Shown here piece after piece: positions 47,220 through 59,289 of a DNA stretch of 64,000 nucleotides; position 1 is the first letter of the stretch, and each line of letters begins with the position of its first letter. The stretch covers positions 1,684,421 through 1,748,420 of the forward strand of contig CM055111.1 in assembly GCA_029204225.1 (NCBI GenBank), written 5' to 3'. This stretch comes from Diphasiastrum complanatum (lineage: Eukaryota > Streptophyta > Lycopodiopsida > Lycopodiales > Lycopodiaceae). The translations under genes were made by a program, and so were the position numbers. The notes beneath the pieces were generated by a model. It saw nothing but the letters and a program-made list of their open reading frames with translations. It was not told the DNA's origin and searched no databases.

Positions 47220-47291
47220 AGAGTGGTATCAGAGCTGATAAAATAATTTCCAATACAAATACTTATTCCGCATCATTACAGAAACCCAACA

Positions 47292-49645
47292 CTTTGGAGG
47301 ATGTGTCATTTGAGTAGATTTTCAAATATTCAGTTGTTCATCATGATCCATTTTTAAAAAAAGAATGACAAGGTGCATAAGTTGATGGAATTGAGACTGG
47401 GTTGTCTTCGATATTGGTAGTTGATAGTTCAACATTGGAAGCATTAAAATAAATTCATGTCTCTTCATCTTGAAATCATAAAATTTTTCTTCTAGGAAGA
47501 CTACATGTCTGCTAATAATTGCCTTACCAAATTCTATATTGAAAATCTTGTAGGCCTTATGATCTGATGGATATCCAAGAAATATACCTTGGTACTGATT
47601 TGATTGAATTTCTTCCTTGAATTCGATGAGAGCATACATCTGAAGACTCGTAGGTGATCTACGGATGGCTTTGTATTTGACCAAACCTCATTATGAATTT
47701 TTTGTCGAAGACCTTAGCACTACAATGATTCTGAATGTAACAAGCTGTTGTAATTGTTTCTGCCCATAATTTGTTCAAAAGATTAGCAGCAGTTAACATG
47801 GATTTTGTAGACTTGACAAAAGTCCGCTGATTATTTCTGTTGGCTACTATGTTCTGCCGAGGAGTGTAGCTTAAAGAGTGTTGTCTTTGAATCCCAGATT
47901 CACTTAGAAAGTCATTCATATAATCTAAAATGAATTCTTCCCCTCCATATGTGCGTAGAGCTTTGATCTTTCTTTCTGTCTAGGTTTCAGATAGTTTTCT
48001 GAATTGTTGAAAACTCATACACACTTCTAATTTGTTCTTGATGAACATGACAATACTTTGTTAGAAAAAATCATCAATAAATGTAATGAAATACATCAAT
48101 CCTTTGCATGATGGAGTCTGCATTGGGCAGAGATCATAGTGAATCAGATCCGTAATGCCTTTAGCTCTATGAGCTTGGCCTTTAGGAAATATTGACCTTT
48201 CATGCTTGCCAAGAATACAAGTCTCACAAGTCTATTTCAGTGAGGACTTGTCGATGTCTAAGCCTTTGACAAGGTTGTTGCATAACATATATGAGATACA
48301 TCTCATATGAAGATGTTCTAGGCATTGATGCCACAAAATATTCTTGTCTAATGAAGGTGTAGATGAAGATTTTTCCTCAGAAGTAAATGACTTGAATATA
48401 AAGCAATGACCACCTATATACCCTTTGACTAGAACATTTGAGTTGCTATCTTGAATGAGTCATTGATTTGCATCAAATGTGATAGTGCCTCAATCATCAA
48501 TTCAACTAATCAATAGTAAGTTCTTGTTCAAGGTTGGAACATATAAAACATTCTCAATAAGTCAAGATGAACCGTCATCAAATTTGATGGTCACTGTCCC
48601 TTTGCCTTCAATCTTGAGAGAGCTAGAGTCTCCAAGATGAATGTTGTTGTCATAATGTATCGAAGAAAAATTATCAAACCAATCTCGTCAAGATGTCATG
48701 TGTTGTGTTGTACTTTAGTCGAGATACCAACAACTAGAATCTGAATGATGTTTCAATTCGGCCACAAACGACTTTTGGTTGGGTTTGACTTTAGAATCAT
48801 TAGTAACTATAGCATGAACTTGTTGGTTCTTGTTCACAAGGATTCTATAGTCCTTTATATCATGACCTTTCTTCTTACAATACTTTCAAAAGATTTTGGT
48901 ATGTTGATGTTTTGAATTTTCTTTTTGTGATGGATGTTGTGTATCTGACTTTGAAGTATTGATAGTAGCCTTTTTCGAGTGTCGCTTCTTCTTCAAATAT
49001 AGTGCGATCAATTTGTCTGATGTAGAGACATTGTTTGATTTCTTTCAAAGTTCTTCTTGGAGAAGAATTGATGTGACTTTCTGCATTGTTAAATCCAACT
49101 ATGTCGAGCTCGGCATGACCATATGATTGTAGGAAGTAATAAGACTTTCCAAGAGGGTCATGACTGCATTGTTGTCAGCAATGTGTGATTCGATTGTAGC
49201 AAGTTGATCAATTAATTATCTAATGTGATTAACATGATCACTGATGGAGGTCGATTTTGACATCTTGCAAGAGAAGAGTTTCTTTCGCAAAAATAGATGA
49301 GTGGTAACATCTTGGGTCTCATATAAAGTTATGAGAGTTTCCCAAGCTTGCTTAGATGTTTCACTGCTACTGATATGCCATATTTGTAAATCCTTGAGAT
49401 TCATGGATATGAATGTGAAAGCTCTGCTTTCTTTGGATTTTCATTTGGCAATAAGGTCGGCATCCTGTTGTGGTAGGATTGAAGATCCATCGACCACATC
49501 CCATAAATCTTTCTCCAACAATATCATCTTCATGTAAAAGTTGTTGCCATCGAATCACTCGATAAGTCAAATTCTAAGAGATGATTGCTTCTGTGCCTAG
49601 AAAAGAAAATAGCTTTATGAGAATAAACACAAGCTTTGATACCAC
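47292..49645 (-). pseudogene. Copia-G gag, protease and integrase; RT and RNase H missing
   Basis: Primer-site complement GCTTTGATACCACTA at 49630 marks the 5' end. Reading leftward: gag (49216-49570, including TLITLYETQDVTTHLFLRKK), a decayed zinc knuckle near 48870 (KYCKKKGHDIKDY), protease near 48730 (SSCWYLD then a stop, STTQHMTS), GAG-pre-integrase near 48320, and the integrase core (FITFIDDFF, KIKALRTYGGEEFILDYM, SLSYTPRQNIVANRNN) down to GYPSDHKAYKIFNIEFGKAI at about 47560. The polypurine tract follows at once at 47292, so RT and RNase H were deleted. Several stops replace Trp or Arg. Confidence 0.82.
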
Positions 49646-50250
49646 TATTGGAAAAATGAGGTGCAAAAGATTGCGATAGGTCGAAGTGTCAAAAGACACT
49701 GTTGGACTATCACGTCCAATAGCAATGTGGAAGACTTAGTGAATTAAGAAAGCATCATGTCTAGATCATCTGGTTTAGATCATTTGTCACAACAATACCA
49801 ATCGGTTAATTGATGAGTCAGTAGGTGTCTTAGACAACCATAGATATAGAATTCGAAGGCGTCAAGGACAACCATGATATTGCTCTTTGACTCAATTGAT
49901 AAGGCACACAAGGAGAATAACGAACATTCAATTCAGAATCAGAAAGTAGAAATAGCAATAATTATTCACATATTATACACCGATTTGAAGAACATAGAGT
50001 ATATTAAAGCTATGTGTATGTACATAAGATTGTTGTAAGGAAATCTACTTATCAGTTTACAAGCCTAAAAGGACAATTAAGAATTGAATGATAGTGCTAG
50101 GTGAAACAATAGAGTATCGCTGGTGCGATACATGCTATCAAATAGATCGGTACATTTATTTGTGATTTATAATAAAATGTACATCTAGCTCTATTTATGT
50201 TCATGATGCAGTTACTCTATTACACATCAACCTTTTGGGCTAATTGTTCA
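49646..50250 (-). repeat. Copia-G 5' LTR (right end approximate)
   Basis: Begins next to the primer site with TTGGAAAAATGAGG. No second intact copy is in the window, so length is a guess. Bases 50282-50400 to its right match another LTR (46565-46680). Confidence 0.45.
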
Positions 50251-50879
50251 GTAAAGTGAGCGTGAAGGCCCGATAGTAGTAATGATAGTTTGAGACATTA
50301 CTTTTGTTGTTAAGTTTGAAAGTCTTCTGAATAGTGAACATGCGATATTTTGAATGTCAGCGAATTGTTGAGTCGAGAGACTATCGAGTGTCGATTGTCG
50401 AAGGTGTAAGGTGTCTCTTTGACTTGATTTGCAATAGTGTCGTGAACCCTGTCTCAAACTTGCATGTATTTCTATAGGTTCTTCAAGTGTAGTAGGTTCT
50501 TGAGTAAATAACCAAGTCTAGGACTTTGTCATGGATACCTGAAAGAGATAACTGGTAATAGATACATTGGCAACTAGATCAAATGGTTGATGTGGAGTTA
50601 AAATTCCAAATATTTGCACTAATTTGCTACATTGCTTGCTCAATAAGTTTTCACGCTCAAAATTCATGTGCGGAATACACATGACAACAAATAATCTACT
50701 CCATTTCCATAAGCAAAATTGTGATTGCATACATATTTTCAACACATATATGATTGTGTGTGTGCATGCATGGATATCTAGTGCCCATCATGAATTGATC
50801 TTGTGTGTAGAATGCATTCCTTTGTTGTTATTCGGATCCACACGTGTGAAATACAGTAACTTACTATTTTTGTACGGAC

Positions 50880-51054
50880 AACAACTTCATTTTATCATAA
50901 GTTTGATGTTTGATCAAGATCTTGTTGAGTTTGCATCTCTTTTATTAAGCAGATGTTGATTTTATATATTGCAAATGGTGTAAATTGTGTTGTCTTTCTA
51001 AACTGAAGATCATTAAAAAAAAATTGGATCTTAGTAATTCACAAAATTTTCACA
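50880..51054 (+). repeat. Copia-H family LTR end and primer site, second copy
   Basis: Matches 33625-33754 and ends TTTTCACA; TGGTATCAGAGC at 51055 is the primer site. The leader to about 51300 matches 33755-34035. The LTR start is not visible; 50430-50880 holds no recognisable gene. Confidence 0.7.
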
Positions 51055-51302
51055 TGGTATCAGAGCTTGTGTTGCAGGTTATGAAAGGATCAGCCACATT
51101 TGTCAAATATTTGGAGGAGTTACCAATTCTAGAGTGTGCTAGATTGATTTCTACTCAAAACTCAAGCATTTTGCATAAGTAGAATTGATCTTCTGTAGAT
51201 CAAAACTCAATACAGGGCTATGATTTGGCCGATTTTTGATGCATTAGGAAAGCTTTATTAGAGGCTACAAGATTCTATATCAAGTTTGTTGCAATTGCAT
51301 GT

Positions 51303-53335
51303 AGAAATACTCCGAACATTAAAGACTCTCAGATCAGCCACATTCGAACTACGTTTGACATCCTAGCAACCCTCTATGATATCAGAGATGTTACATCCAA
51401 GTTACATTTTCAAAAGAAATTCTTTACATTAAGAACGTCTTATGTAGACAATATTTTGAGCCATCTCAACACATTCAAAAATCTCATGGAGCAGATGACT
51501 GTAACCGGCTCAGTCGTTGAAAATTTTGATGCAGTAATGACTCTATTATCGAGTCTACTTGAAACTTTCGAAACCTGGGTCATGGCGATCTCGACCCAGC
51601 AGCATCTCACTCTATCAAGAGTCATCTTGATGCTACTTCAAGAAGAGCTCAGACGAAATGGATCCTCATCCAGTTCGAAATCAATCAAAAGTTCAGATCC
51701 AAGAGATCTACAAAGTCAGACTATCCTGGCAAGAAGAGCAACATGCATCATAGATCAAATTTAGGACCGAATTCAGAGACTTCATCATTCCAGCCAAGAC
51801 AGAAACTATTCTGTAAATATTGTAAGAGGACTGGTTACCTTATTAAGAACTGCAGGACATTGAAATACAACAATGAAAAGAAGAAACAGTTCCAACAACA
51901 ACAAGCAAATGATGCAACTACCAGTCACTCAACCCAGCCACAAGAGAAAAATGAAGCAGTCTTCATGTCCAAAGTTGGAGAACTACGAGATATTGATTTT
52001 TGGTATTTGGATTCGGGAGCAACACAACACGTGACTCACCACCATGACTAGTTCCAAGACTAAAAGTCATGCACCCATTCTAGAGTTGTACAATTAGGAG
52101 ACAACTTATCTCATACTATCGAGGGTGAAGGAACTGTCAAGATCGAATTTCAGAAAGGTGATGAATTTTTTTTGTCCAATATTCTTCACATTCCAAATCT
52201 TACCAAAAATCTGATTTCAATAAGAAAAATCACTAATTTTGGTCATATTGTCAAATTCGATACAGAGGGCTAAACTATTCTTGACAAATTTAGAAAAGTT
52301 TTAGCTTTCGGCAGGAGATATGGCTATCTTTACAAGCTAATCCATTGTTATTCTGCAAACAATCAAGCTCTTTGTACTTCAACTTTTGAATCGACTGATA
52401 TGCTATGGCATTTCAGACTAGGCCATTTAAACTTCAAAAGTATTCAACGAATGTCAAATTTGAATTTAGTGCAAGATCTACCATCTATTAGCAAATCGAC
52501 TTCTCTTTGTGAAAGCTATATTATCAGCAAACATGCTAGAAGCCCATTCAATTTTCATTCAGTCCATTCATCTAAAGGTTTGCTAGAACTTGTACATGGT
52601 GACATTTGTGGCCCTATGCAGATTGCTTCCACAAGAAGAGCCATTTACTTCCTAACTTTTATTGATGATTTTTCTCGAAAAAATTGTAACCTACTTTCTG
52701 AAGAACAAATATGAAGCATTCAAATTCTTCAAACAGTTCAAGGCATCTGCTGAAAATCAAACACAGAGAAAAATCAAGGCTCTACTCATTGATGGAGGAG
52801 AGAATTTATCTCCATCGAATTCAAGGAGTTCTGCAAGATGAATGGAATACACCAACAATTTACCACTAGCTATTCACCTCAATCCAATGGTATAGTTGAA
52901 AAGAAGAATCGAACATTAATTGAAAGTGCCAAGCGCATGCTGGCCCATGCCTCTCTTTCAAAGAAATTCTGGATAGAAGCTATTACGATTGTTGTCTATC
53001 TACAAAATCAATCCATCACAAAAGCCCTAAACGACAAAATATCTTATGAGGTATGGACATGATCGAAACCCTCACTCAAACACATTTGAGTTTTTGGTTG
53101 CATTGCTTACTCTTAGATCCTTGTGGATTTAAGGAAGAAGCTAGACGATACTAGCAGAAAATCGAATTTCATTGGCTATTCTCCATATCACAAGGCTTAT
53201 AAACTCTACAATCCAAACACATTCAAAAATCATTCACAAGTAGAGATGTCAGTTTTGTGGAATTTCATTTCTTCGACCACAAGGAAAAGGCTCCAGAAAA
53301 TTCTGATCCCAGTGTCTAGAAACTTTTTGTTTCTT
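51303..53335 (+). pseudogene. Copia-E gag, protease and integrase fragment without LTRs
   Basis: UBN2 gag (TTFDILATLYDIRDVTSKLH, HLNTFKNLMEQMTV), zinc knuckle (CKYCKRTGYLIKNC, with His replaced by Tyr), and protease (FWYLDSGATQHVTHHHD) followed by a stop at the expected Trp. Next are LSNILHIPNLTKNLISIRKI, LWHFRLGHLNFKSIQ, then the integrase core (LTFIDDFSRK, a frameshift, TTSYSPQSNGIVEKKNRTLI, SKKFWIEAI) and the GYSPYHKAYKLYNP block. It ends at about 53335, before RT. It shares its gag type with copia-B and copia-D and lies in the leader of an H-type copia, whose sequence resumes at 53336. Confidence 0.85.
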
Positions 53336-53430
53336 CACAAGATTCTTCATTCTATATGTTGATTTGTTAGCTATAAGTGATATAGGAGAATTGAGATGTT
53401 CCATATCTTTGTGATTTCTTTTTGGAAACA
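53336..53430 (+). repeat. Copia-H leader, resumed
   Basis: TTCATTCTATATGTTGATTTG through TTCCATATCTTTGTGATTTCTT matches 34192-34275, the part of the H leader just upstream of gag. It places the copia-E fragment inside an H-type leader. Confidence 0.7.
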
Positions 53431-53605
53431 TTACAATCTAGGAGAGAACTCTTACGATTTAGGAGATTTAAAAATTGACTCAAATAAAATCTAATCTGAA
53501 TATATGAGTGACATTTCACACATGTGGACAGGTCCTCACACGTGTGGATCCGCATAGATATCAAACAAATTGTTTTTACAATGTGAAAATTGCTAAAATC
53601 TAACA
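53431..53605 (-). repeat. Copia-F 3' LTR start (partial)
   Basis: On the minus strand a purine run (TTGAGACGGAG) ends at TGTTAGATTTTAGC, the LTR start at 53605. Contains GGATCCACACGTGTGA, a motif also found at 50826 in the H-type LTR. The far end is lost or merges with H leader. Confidence 0.6.
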
Positions 53606-53619
53606 CTCCGTCTCAATTT

Positions 53620-54437
53620 TTACTTTGATACATCTATGGTACATCTATCTACAACTCCTAAGGCTGATCTTAACTTGATAAATGAAGCATTTGGCAAGGC
53701 TTTAGTGAGTAGATCATCAAGGCAATTTGAAGAAGATACATGTTGTAGCTTGATCTCCTTTGCTTGAACCTTTTCTGAGCAATCTCTATATGCTTGCTCC
53801 TTGCATGGAATGTGGGATTGGTTGCTAACGCTCGGCTTGATTGGTTGTCTCAATATGTGATTGGCTACTCCTCGACCTCCATGACTTGTAGCTCCACCAA
53901 AAGCCTCTTTAACCACAAGATCTCCTTGGTTGTGGATTTTAAGGCCTTGTATTCCGACTTGTTGAAGATAGAGATATTGTGTCTTGCTTTCTAGAAAGCC
54001 AAGACACTATGCCATCGCAAAGGAAGGTAGCAAAAGCAATTGTGGACCTCCTATCCTCCTTATCACCTGCAAAATCAGCATCTGAATATGCCCTCAAAGC
54101 AAGGTTAGATCCATGATACAAAATGCCAAAGTTCTTGGTGGCCGATATGTACCTCAACACCCTTTTTGCATTTTTCCAATGACAAACTAATGGATGTTGC
54201 ATAGATTGGCTAAGCTTACCTACACTATAACTTAGATCAGGTCTAGTTATAGTAAGATAGATTAGGGAGCCTATAAGTCTTTTATATAGTGTGATGTCCT
54301 CAAAGGATGCTTCATCATCACCATTAGAGAAACACATTTTGCTCCATAGGAGTATCTACTCCTTTACAATCTTTCATTTCAAACTTATCTAAGATAGAAG
54401 AAGCATATTTGGATTGACAAATAAAACTCAAATATTT
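53620..54437 (-). pseudogene. Copia-F RNase H
   Basis: Two open pieces: SLIYLTITRPDLSYSVGKLS, LRYISATKNFGILYHGSN, RAYSDADFAGDKEDRRST, then GIVSWLSRKQDTISLSSTS (53939-54337), and the tail (SNCLDDLLTKALPNASFIKL, 53620-53916). A frameshift lies between them near 53930. RNase H removes template RNA during reverse transcription. The stop is a few bases from the polypurine tract, so the 3' end of this element is natural. Confidence 0.88.
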
Positions 54438-54440
54438 GCC

Positions 54441-55235
54441 TCATGATACTTCTATTCCTAGTATGAAATGAAGGACACCAAGATCCACCATCTTGAACTC
54501 TTTAGACAATGTTATTTTCACTTCGTTTATACCATCATGATCATTTCCACTAAGGATAACGTCATCTACATACAAAATAAGAATGGTGACTTTACCATCA
54601 TTAAATCTTAAGTACAAAGAAGGATCATAAGCATACAAAGAAGGATCATAAGCACTTACAACAAAATTTATAGAGTTTAAGAAGGCATTCAACCTAGAGT
54701 ACCAAGCTCTAGGTGCTTGCTTAAGCCCATAAAGGCGTCTTAGCAACAAACATAGTTTTTCTTCTTGATCTTCTTTGATGAAGCTTTCGGGTTTCCTCAT
54801 GAAGATCTCCTCTTCCAAATAACCATTTAGAAAGGCATTAGTCACATCAAGTTGAAATAGAGGCCAATTGAAAGTAGTTGCAAGAGAAATGATCAACCTT
54901 ATAGAAACTAGTTTAGCAACAAGAGCAAAAGTTTCATCAGAATCTACTCCCCTAGTTTAGCAATAGAGCAAAAGTTTCATCAGAATCTACTCCCTTGGTT
55001 TGCAAGAACCCCTTTGCCACTAGCCTTGCCTTATATTTGTTGATTCTTCCATCTTGGTTGTACTTCAATCTATAGATCCATTTGCACTCAAGTGGTCTTC
55101 TCCCATGAGGAAGATCCACAAGCTTCCATGTATGATTCTCTATAAGAGCATCATACTCCTTTTGCATGGCATCCCTACATTCTTGTGACTCCATAGCATC
55201 TTCAAAACAACTTAGCTCATCAAGCATAGATGTTA
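54441..55235 (-). pseudogene. Copia-F reverse transcriptase
   Basis: From 55227: FEDAMESQECRDAMQKEYDA then HTWKLVDLPHGRRPLECKWI and [17 protein letters not shown], the RT front. A short duplication/stop region near 54940-54955 (repeated AGAGCAAAAGTTTCATCAGA) breaks the frame. Then FQLDVTNAFLNGYLEEEIFM, LYGLKQAPRAWYSRL and the catalytic LYVDDVILSGND. A 21-bp duplication gives YAYDPSLYAYDPSLY. The best-preserved copia RT in the window, but not continuous. Confidence 0.9.
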
Positions 55236-55320
55236 GAAAAGTATAAGAGGTAAGTGAATGAAGATCTTCCCTTTGTCAACCTTTGTCAACATAGGTGAGC
55301 CTTGATGGCTCAGCCTTCCT

Positions 55321-56488
55321 TCATGTAGATCTTCTTGGAGCACTCAGGTCTTGAGGTGGATCCTCAAGATCCTGATCACATGTAGGCTCCTCCTCAAATC
55401 TTGCAAGATCCTTGACATAAGATGGATTAGTAGCATTTTCATTCATCTTGTAGTAGTTACCTTCATCAAATGAAACATCTCTACTCATTAAAATATTTTT
55501 AGTGATAGGGTTATAGACTCTAGATCCCTTGCTATTTTCACCATAACCAACAAAGATTCCTTTTATAGATGTAGGATCATCATTCTTTCTTATATCTAAT
55601 GTTTGAAAAACATAGCAAGTAGATCCAAAGATTCTAAGATCTTTGAGATTTGGCTTCTTACAAAATAGAGCCTCATAAGATGTTATGCCTCCAATGGGCT
55701 TACATGGCAATTTATTACATAAGTAATTTGCACAAATAATGGCCTCTCCCCAAAGAAGAATCTAGTCTTAAAGCTTTTGCAAAATCACAAAGAGTTCTAT
55801 TCATTCTCTCGGCTATACCAATTTGCTGAGGACTATAAGTACATGTAAGCTCTCTTTTAATACCATTGGATTTACAAAACTCTATCATCTTAGTGGAGAT
55901 ATACTCTCCACCATTTTCACTTCTCAATACTTTTACTTTAGCATCAAGTTGATTCTCAACTAGAGTTCTGAACTTTACAAAAGACTCAAACACTTTAATT
56001 TTGGAATCCAAAAGTTCAATCCAAGTGTATCTAGAGTAGTCATCAATAAAAGATACATACATTAATGCACCTCCATTAGATGCTTGAGAAAAAGAGTGCA
56101 CATCACTATGAATGAGATCTAATGCTTTAGAAGATCTAGTGGAAGAGTTAGCAAATGGTAGCTTGTGTGCCTTTGAGAGGCTACAAGTCTCACAACTCTT
56201 TCCACACTTTGAGAATGTCTTTGGAAGGCCGAGAGCAAGATCCTTTGTGCATAGCATCTCCACTGATTTGAAGTTGGGATGGCCCAACCTCTTATGCCAA
56301 AGCTCCATTTGATTAAGCTCCTCCTTAGCCATGTTCACACTTCCAAGAAATACATTAGCATCAAGCTTAAATAGCCTTCCTTCCTTGAATCCCTTTACAA
56401 TGCAAGTATCATTCATCATAATGAAGCAAACACCTTGCTTAAAATGGACATCTAAGCCATCATCCATCAATTGTCCTACACTAAGCAA
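55321..56488 (-). pseudogene. Copia-F GAG-pre-integrase and integrase
   Basis: The upstream piece (55715-56488) has MELWHKRLGHPNFKSVEMLC, a CETCSLSKAHK zinc-binding half, the core YVSFIDDYSRYTWIELLDSK, RSENGGEY and TYSPQQIGIAERMNRTL. A frame break at about 55712 is followed by SYEALFCKKPNLKDLRIFGS and GIFVGYGENSKGSRVYNPIT with SRDVSFDEG (55321-55710). Integrase inserts the element DNA; the DDE residues are visible (FIDD, SENGGEY). About 8% from the end the linker to RT has stops near 55310. Confidence 0.9.
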
Positions 56489-56519
56489 ACTCTTAGTGAG
56501 TGTAGGAACATAGAGGACA

Positions 56520-56745
56520 TTTTAAAGATCTACTCTTTTAGAGGATCCAAGACTTAAGAGAATAGTTTCCACTCCATCTATTCTTCATTCTTGATCACTT
56601 GCTGTTAGAATAGACTTTTTACAACCTAGAAAAGGTACAAGAGTTGAGAAAAAATCCTTTTGGAATGTCATGTGGGAGCTAGCTCCACTATCAGTCCACC
56701 ATGTGTCATTGGAGTAGCTCTTGATTGTTGATGTAGATACCAAGG
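56520..56745 (-). pseudogene. Copia-F aspartic protease
   Basis: Minus strand reads TWWTDSGASSHMTFQKDFF, the copia protease active site, followed by KSILTASDQE, a stop and LYVPTLTKSLLSVGQLM leading into GAG-pre-integrase. It matures Gag-Pol. It lies between the zinc knuckle and integrase as expected. Confidence 0.82.
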
Positions 56746-56761
56746 ATGAATCAACTTCATC

Positions 56762-57544
56762 CTACTCTTCCTCAAGGGTAAGGTTGCCTTGCTTGCTCTC
56801 ACCTTGTGCATTCTTCTTTTTGTAGCACTTGGATGCAAAGTGCTCTTTCTTTCCACAAAAGAAGCACTTTAGTTTGGCCTTGTTCTTCTTTCCACCTTTA
56901 GAGCTTGATGCTTGATCATCACTCTTGGTCTCCATGCGTGGGATCTTCTTCTTGGACTTTGCCTTGCCTTTGCTTGAGAAGTTGGCCTTCTCATCTCCAT
57001 CATGTAGCCTCAAGGAACCAATCCTTTGTTTCACATGAAGGATCCTACTCTCCTCGGCCACAAGCACACTATGGAGCTTGTCAATAGAAGGTAGATAATC
57101 TTGAATTGCAAAGCTTTGTACTAAATTGGAGAATTAATCTCCAAGACCATTTAGGATGATTTGCACAAGCTCATCATCTTGGATACTATCACTTATGATG
57201 GAAAGTCCTTTATTGAGAGATTTTATCCTCAAGACATACCCTTGAGCACTCTCATCACTACCTCTAATGCTTTGTAGAACTTTATTTCTAAGCATAAGCA
57301 CTCTAGAGGTATTCTTGGATTCATAAATCCCTTTCAAGGAGTTCCAAGCCTCCTTTTCCGAGGCATAAGATGCAACTTTTTTAAGAAGTTCATTACTAAC
57401 ATTCATTTTAAGACAATGTAATGCTAGCCTAGATCTCTTCTTGTAATTTACTTGTTCTTGTCCTCCTTGAGGCTCTTCCTCTTCACCAAGGACAAATCAT
57501 ACAAATCTTGGAGCACTAGAAGTGACTCCATTCTTACTTTCCAT
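56762..57544 (-). pseudogene. Copia-F gag (UBN2 plus zinc knuckle)
   Basis: ATG at 57544 (MESKNGVTSSAPRFV, then a stop). UBN2 capsid 57134-57406 (MNVSNELLKKVASYASEKEA, IYESKNTSRVLMLRNKVLQS, LVQIILNGLGD). A Lys-rich region and an intact CCHC knuckle (CFFCGKKEHFASKC) at about 56840. Two or more frame breaks. Related to copia-H gag at 34353. The leader 57545-57862 shows no primer site: the 5' LTR was cut off at the junction with copia-D2. Confidence 0.88.
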
Positions 57545-57862
57545 ATTGAATAACTACTTGAATTTAGCCTCTCACTAGTTTCAAGAAGATAGGCTCCAAT
57601 TGAACCCATTTTTAACTAGTAACAAGTATAACAAATGTACTATTCAAAGCTTTCCCTATTCTCTTTTTCAGAATTTAGTGACTAGGCTACTCTCTTGAAT
57701 CTCTCTTAACTCAAGAAGTAAGATCTACAATGATCTTAAACCCAAAAGGACTTGGGAATCAAATTCTACACAAACTATTCAATTGAAAAACTCAAATTTG
57801 ACTCTTGGAAGTGCCAATGCTTTCCTATGGTGTTTAGAATGGATTTAGTCTCTCTCTCTAGA

Positions 57863-58470
57863 ACCCAGACATAGCTTTTGCAGTCAGCTCACTCAGTTAG
57901 TTTATGGCTAATCCTGGTATAACTCATTGGAAGGCTCTTATCAGAGTCATGAGATATCTTCGAGCTACTATGGACTTTTGCATTTGTTATGGAACAATCG
58001 ACAATGATGAGCTCAATCCCCTCAGTGGTTACACAGATGCAAGTTGGGTAGGAGATGTAGACACTCGTAAATCCACTTCCAAATTTGCATTCTTACTCAA
58101 CAATGGTCCAATTTCCTAGAACAGCTACAAGCAATCTTCGATAGCTCTATCTTCCACAGAGTCATAGTATATCGCAGCCTCTCAAGCTACAAAGGAAGCA
58201 ATTTGGTTGACAAACTTACTCTCAGATATTAGTCTAAATCAATATGCTCCGACGACATTATTTTGTGATAATCAAAGTGCCATCGCTTTATTAGCCAACC
58301 CTAGATTTCATTCCATGAGTAAGCATATTGAACTGAAGTATCATTTCGTTAGAAGGAAAGTTCTCAACGAAGAGGTCAAATTGTAGTATTGTAGAACGCA
58401 AGATATGACAACAGATGTTTTTACTAAACATTAAAAATGGAGTCACATAGAAGATTATGTGTAGAACTAA
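57863..58470 (+). pseudogene. Copia-D2 RNase H fragment
   Basis: NPDIAFAVSSLS then MANPGITHWKALIRVMRYLR, GYTDASWVGDVDTRKSTSKF, SSIALSSTES (followed by a stop), ATKEAIWLTNLLSDISLNQY, CDNQSAIALLANPRFHSMSK and HIELKYHFVRRKVLNEEV. Clearly the same family as 20670-21290, with fewer stops. Everything 5' of it is absent; it starts abruptly at about 57863. Confidence 0.85.
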
Positions 58471-58479
58471 GTTTGAAGG

Positions 58480-59170
58480 TCGCATCTTCTCCTTTTTTGT
58501 CTTTTTTATGAAAAACCGAACAGTGTCGCCTGTGGCTGTTTTAGTTCATTTCTGCAGAGCTACAGTTTTGGTTCATTTATGCAGACAGAACGTTTACGAC
58601 CAATTTCACCGCTTATCACCAATCAATGACAAGGACCAGAAGGATGCCAACGGATCACCAGCCAACTGACAATCACAATTGACGACCTAATTTCTTAGTA
58701 TAAATAGTTGTTCATATTCATACATTTTCATTCATTGAATTTCAGAATTATCAGAAGCATTTGAATAGTTATCTCTCTCTCTCAAGCTTGTGAGCTTGAA
58801 TACTCCTGAGCATTCTAGCTCATGTCTTAGAGTTGTTTTAGAGATTGCTATTGCGCTACTACTTACTAGCATTGCGCATTAATTCAAACTTTCGTTTTAG
58901 CCGCTCAGAGATAGCATAGAATACGCGGCTTCGATCCACAACTTATTGTGCTCATTTACTTCTGTTTCATTTTGAATCAATACTATCCTTTATTGCGTTC
59001 AGTTTCGTCTCAGAATGTATGCGTTTTCTGGAATTCTTCGCGACTAATTATTTGTTTGATAATTCTCGATGCTTAATTGTTTGGCTATGTAATCACTGTA
59101 GTACTGGCGATTTCAAAGTTAGTTACTATAAGTTCAAACTTGATTTCTATCACTATTGTTTTGTTTGAAA
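58480..59170 (+). repeat. Copia-D2 3' LTR, partly deleted
   Basis: The distal part (58690-59165) matches the copia-D LTR (ATAAATAGTTG, CTCTCAAGCTT, CCTTTATTGCGTTCA, TAGTACTGGCGATTTCAAAGT). The polypurine tract and LTR start seen in copia-D are missing here. Confidence 0.65.
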
Positions 59171-59289
59171 TTGATAGGCATAGTCATGCATTGGAAAGAT
59201 GAAGATAGTTTATTCCGCCGTGCATGAAAAGTTTTCTTTCTAGACACGAATTATTTTCATTCGTTTCTTTTCGAGCTAGACCTATCTTC

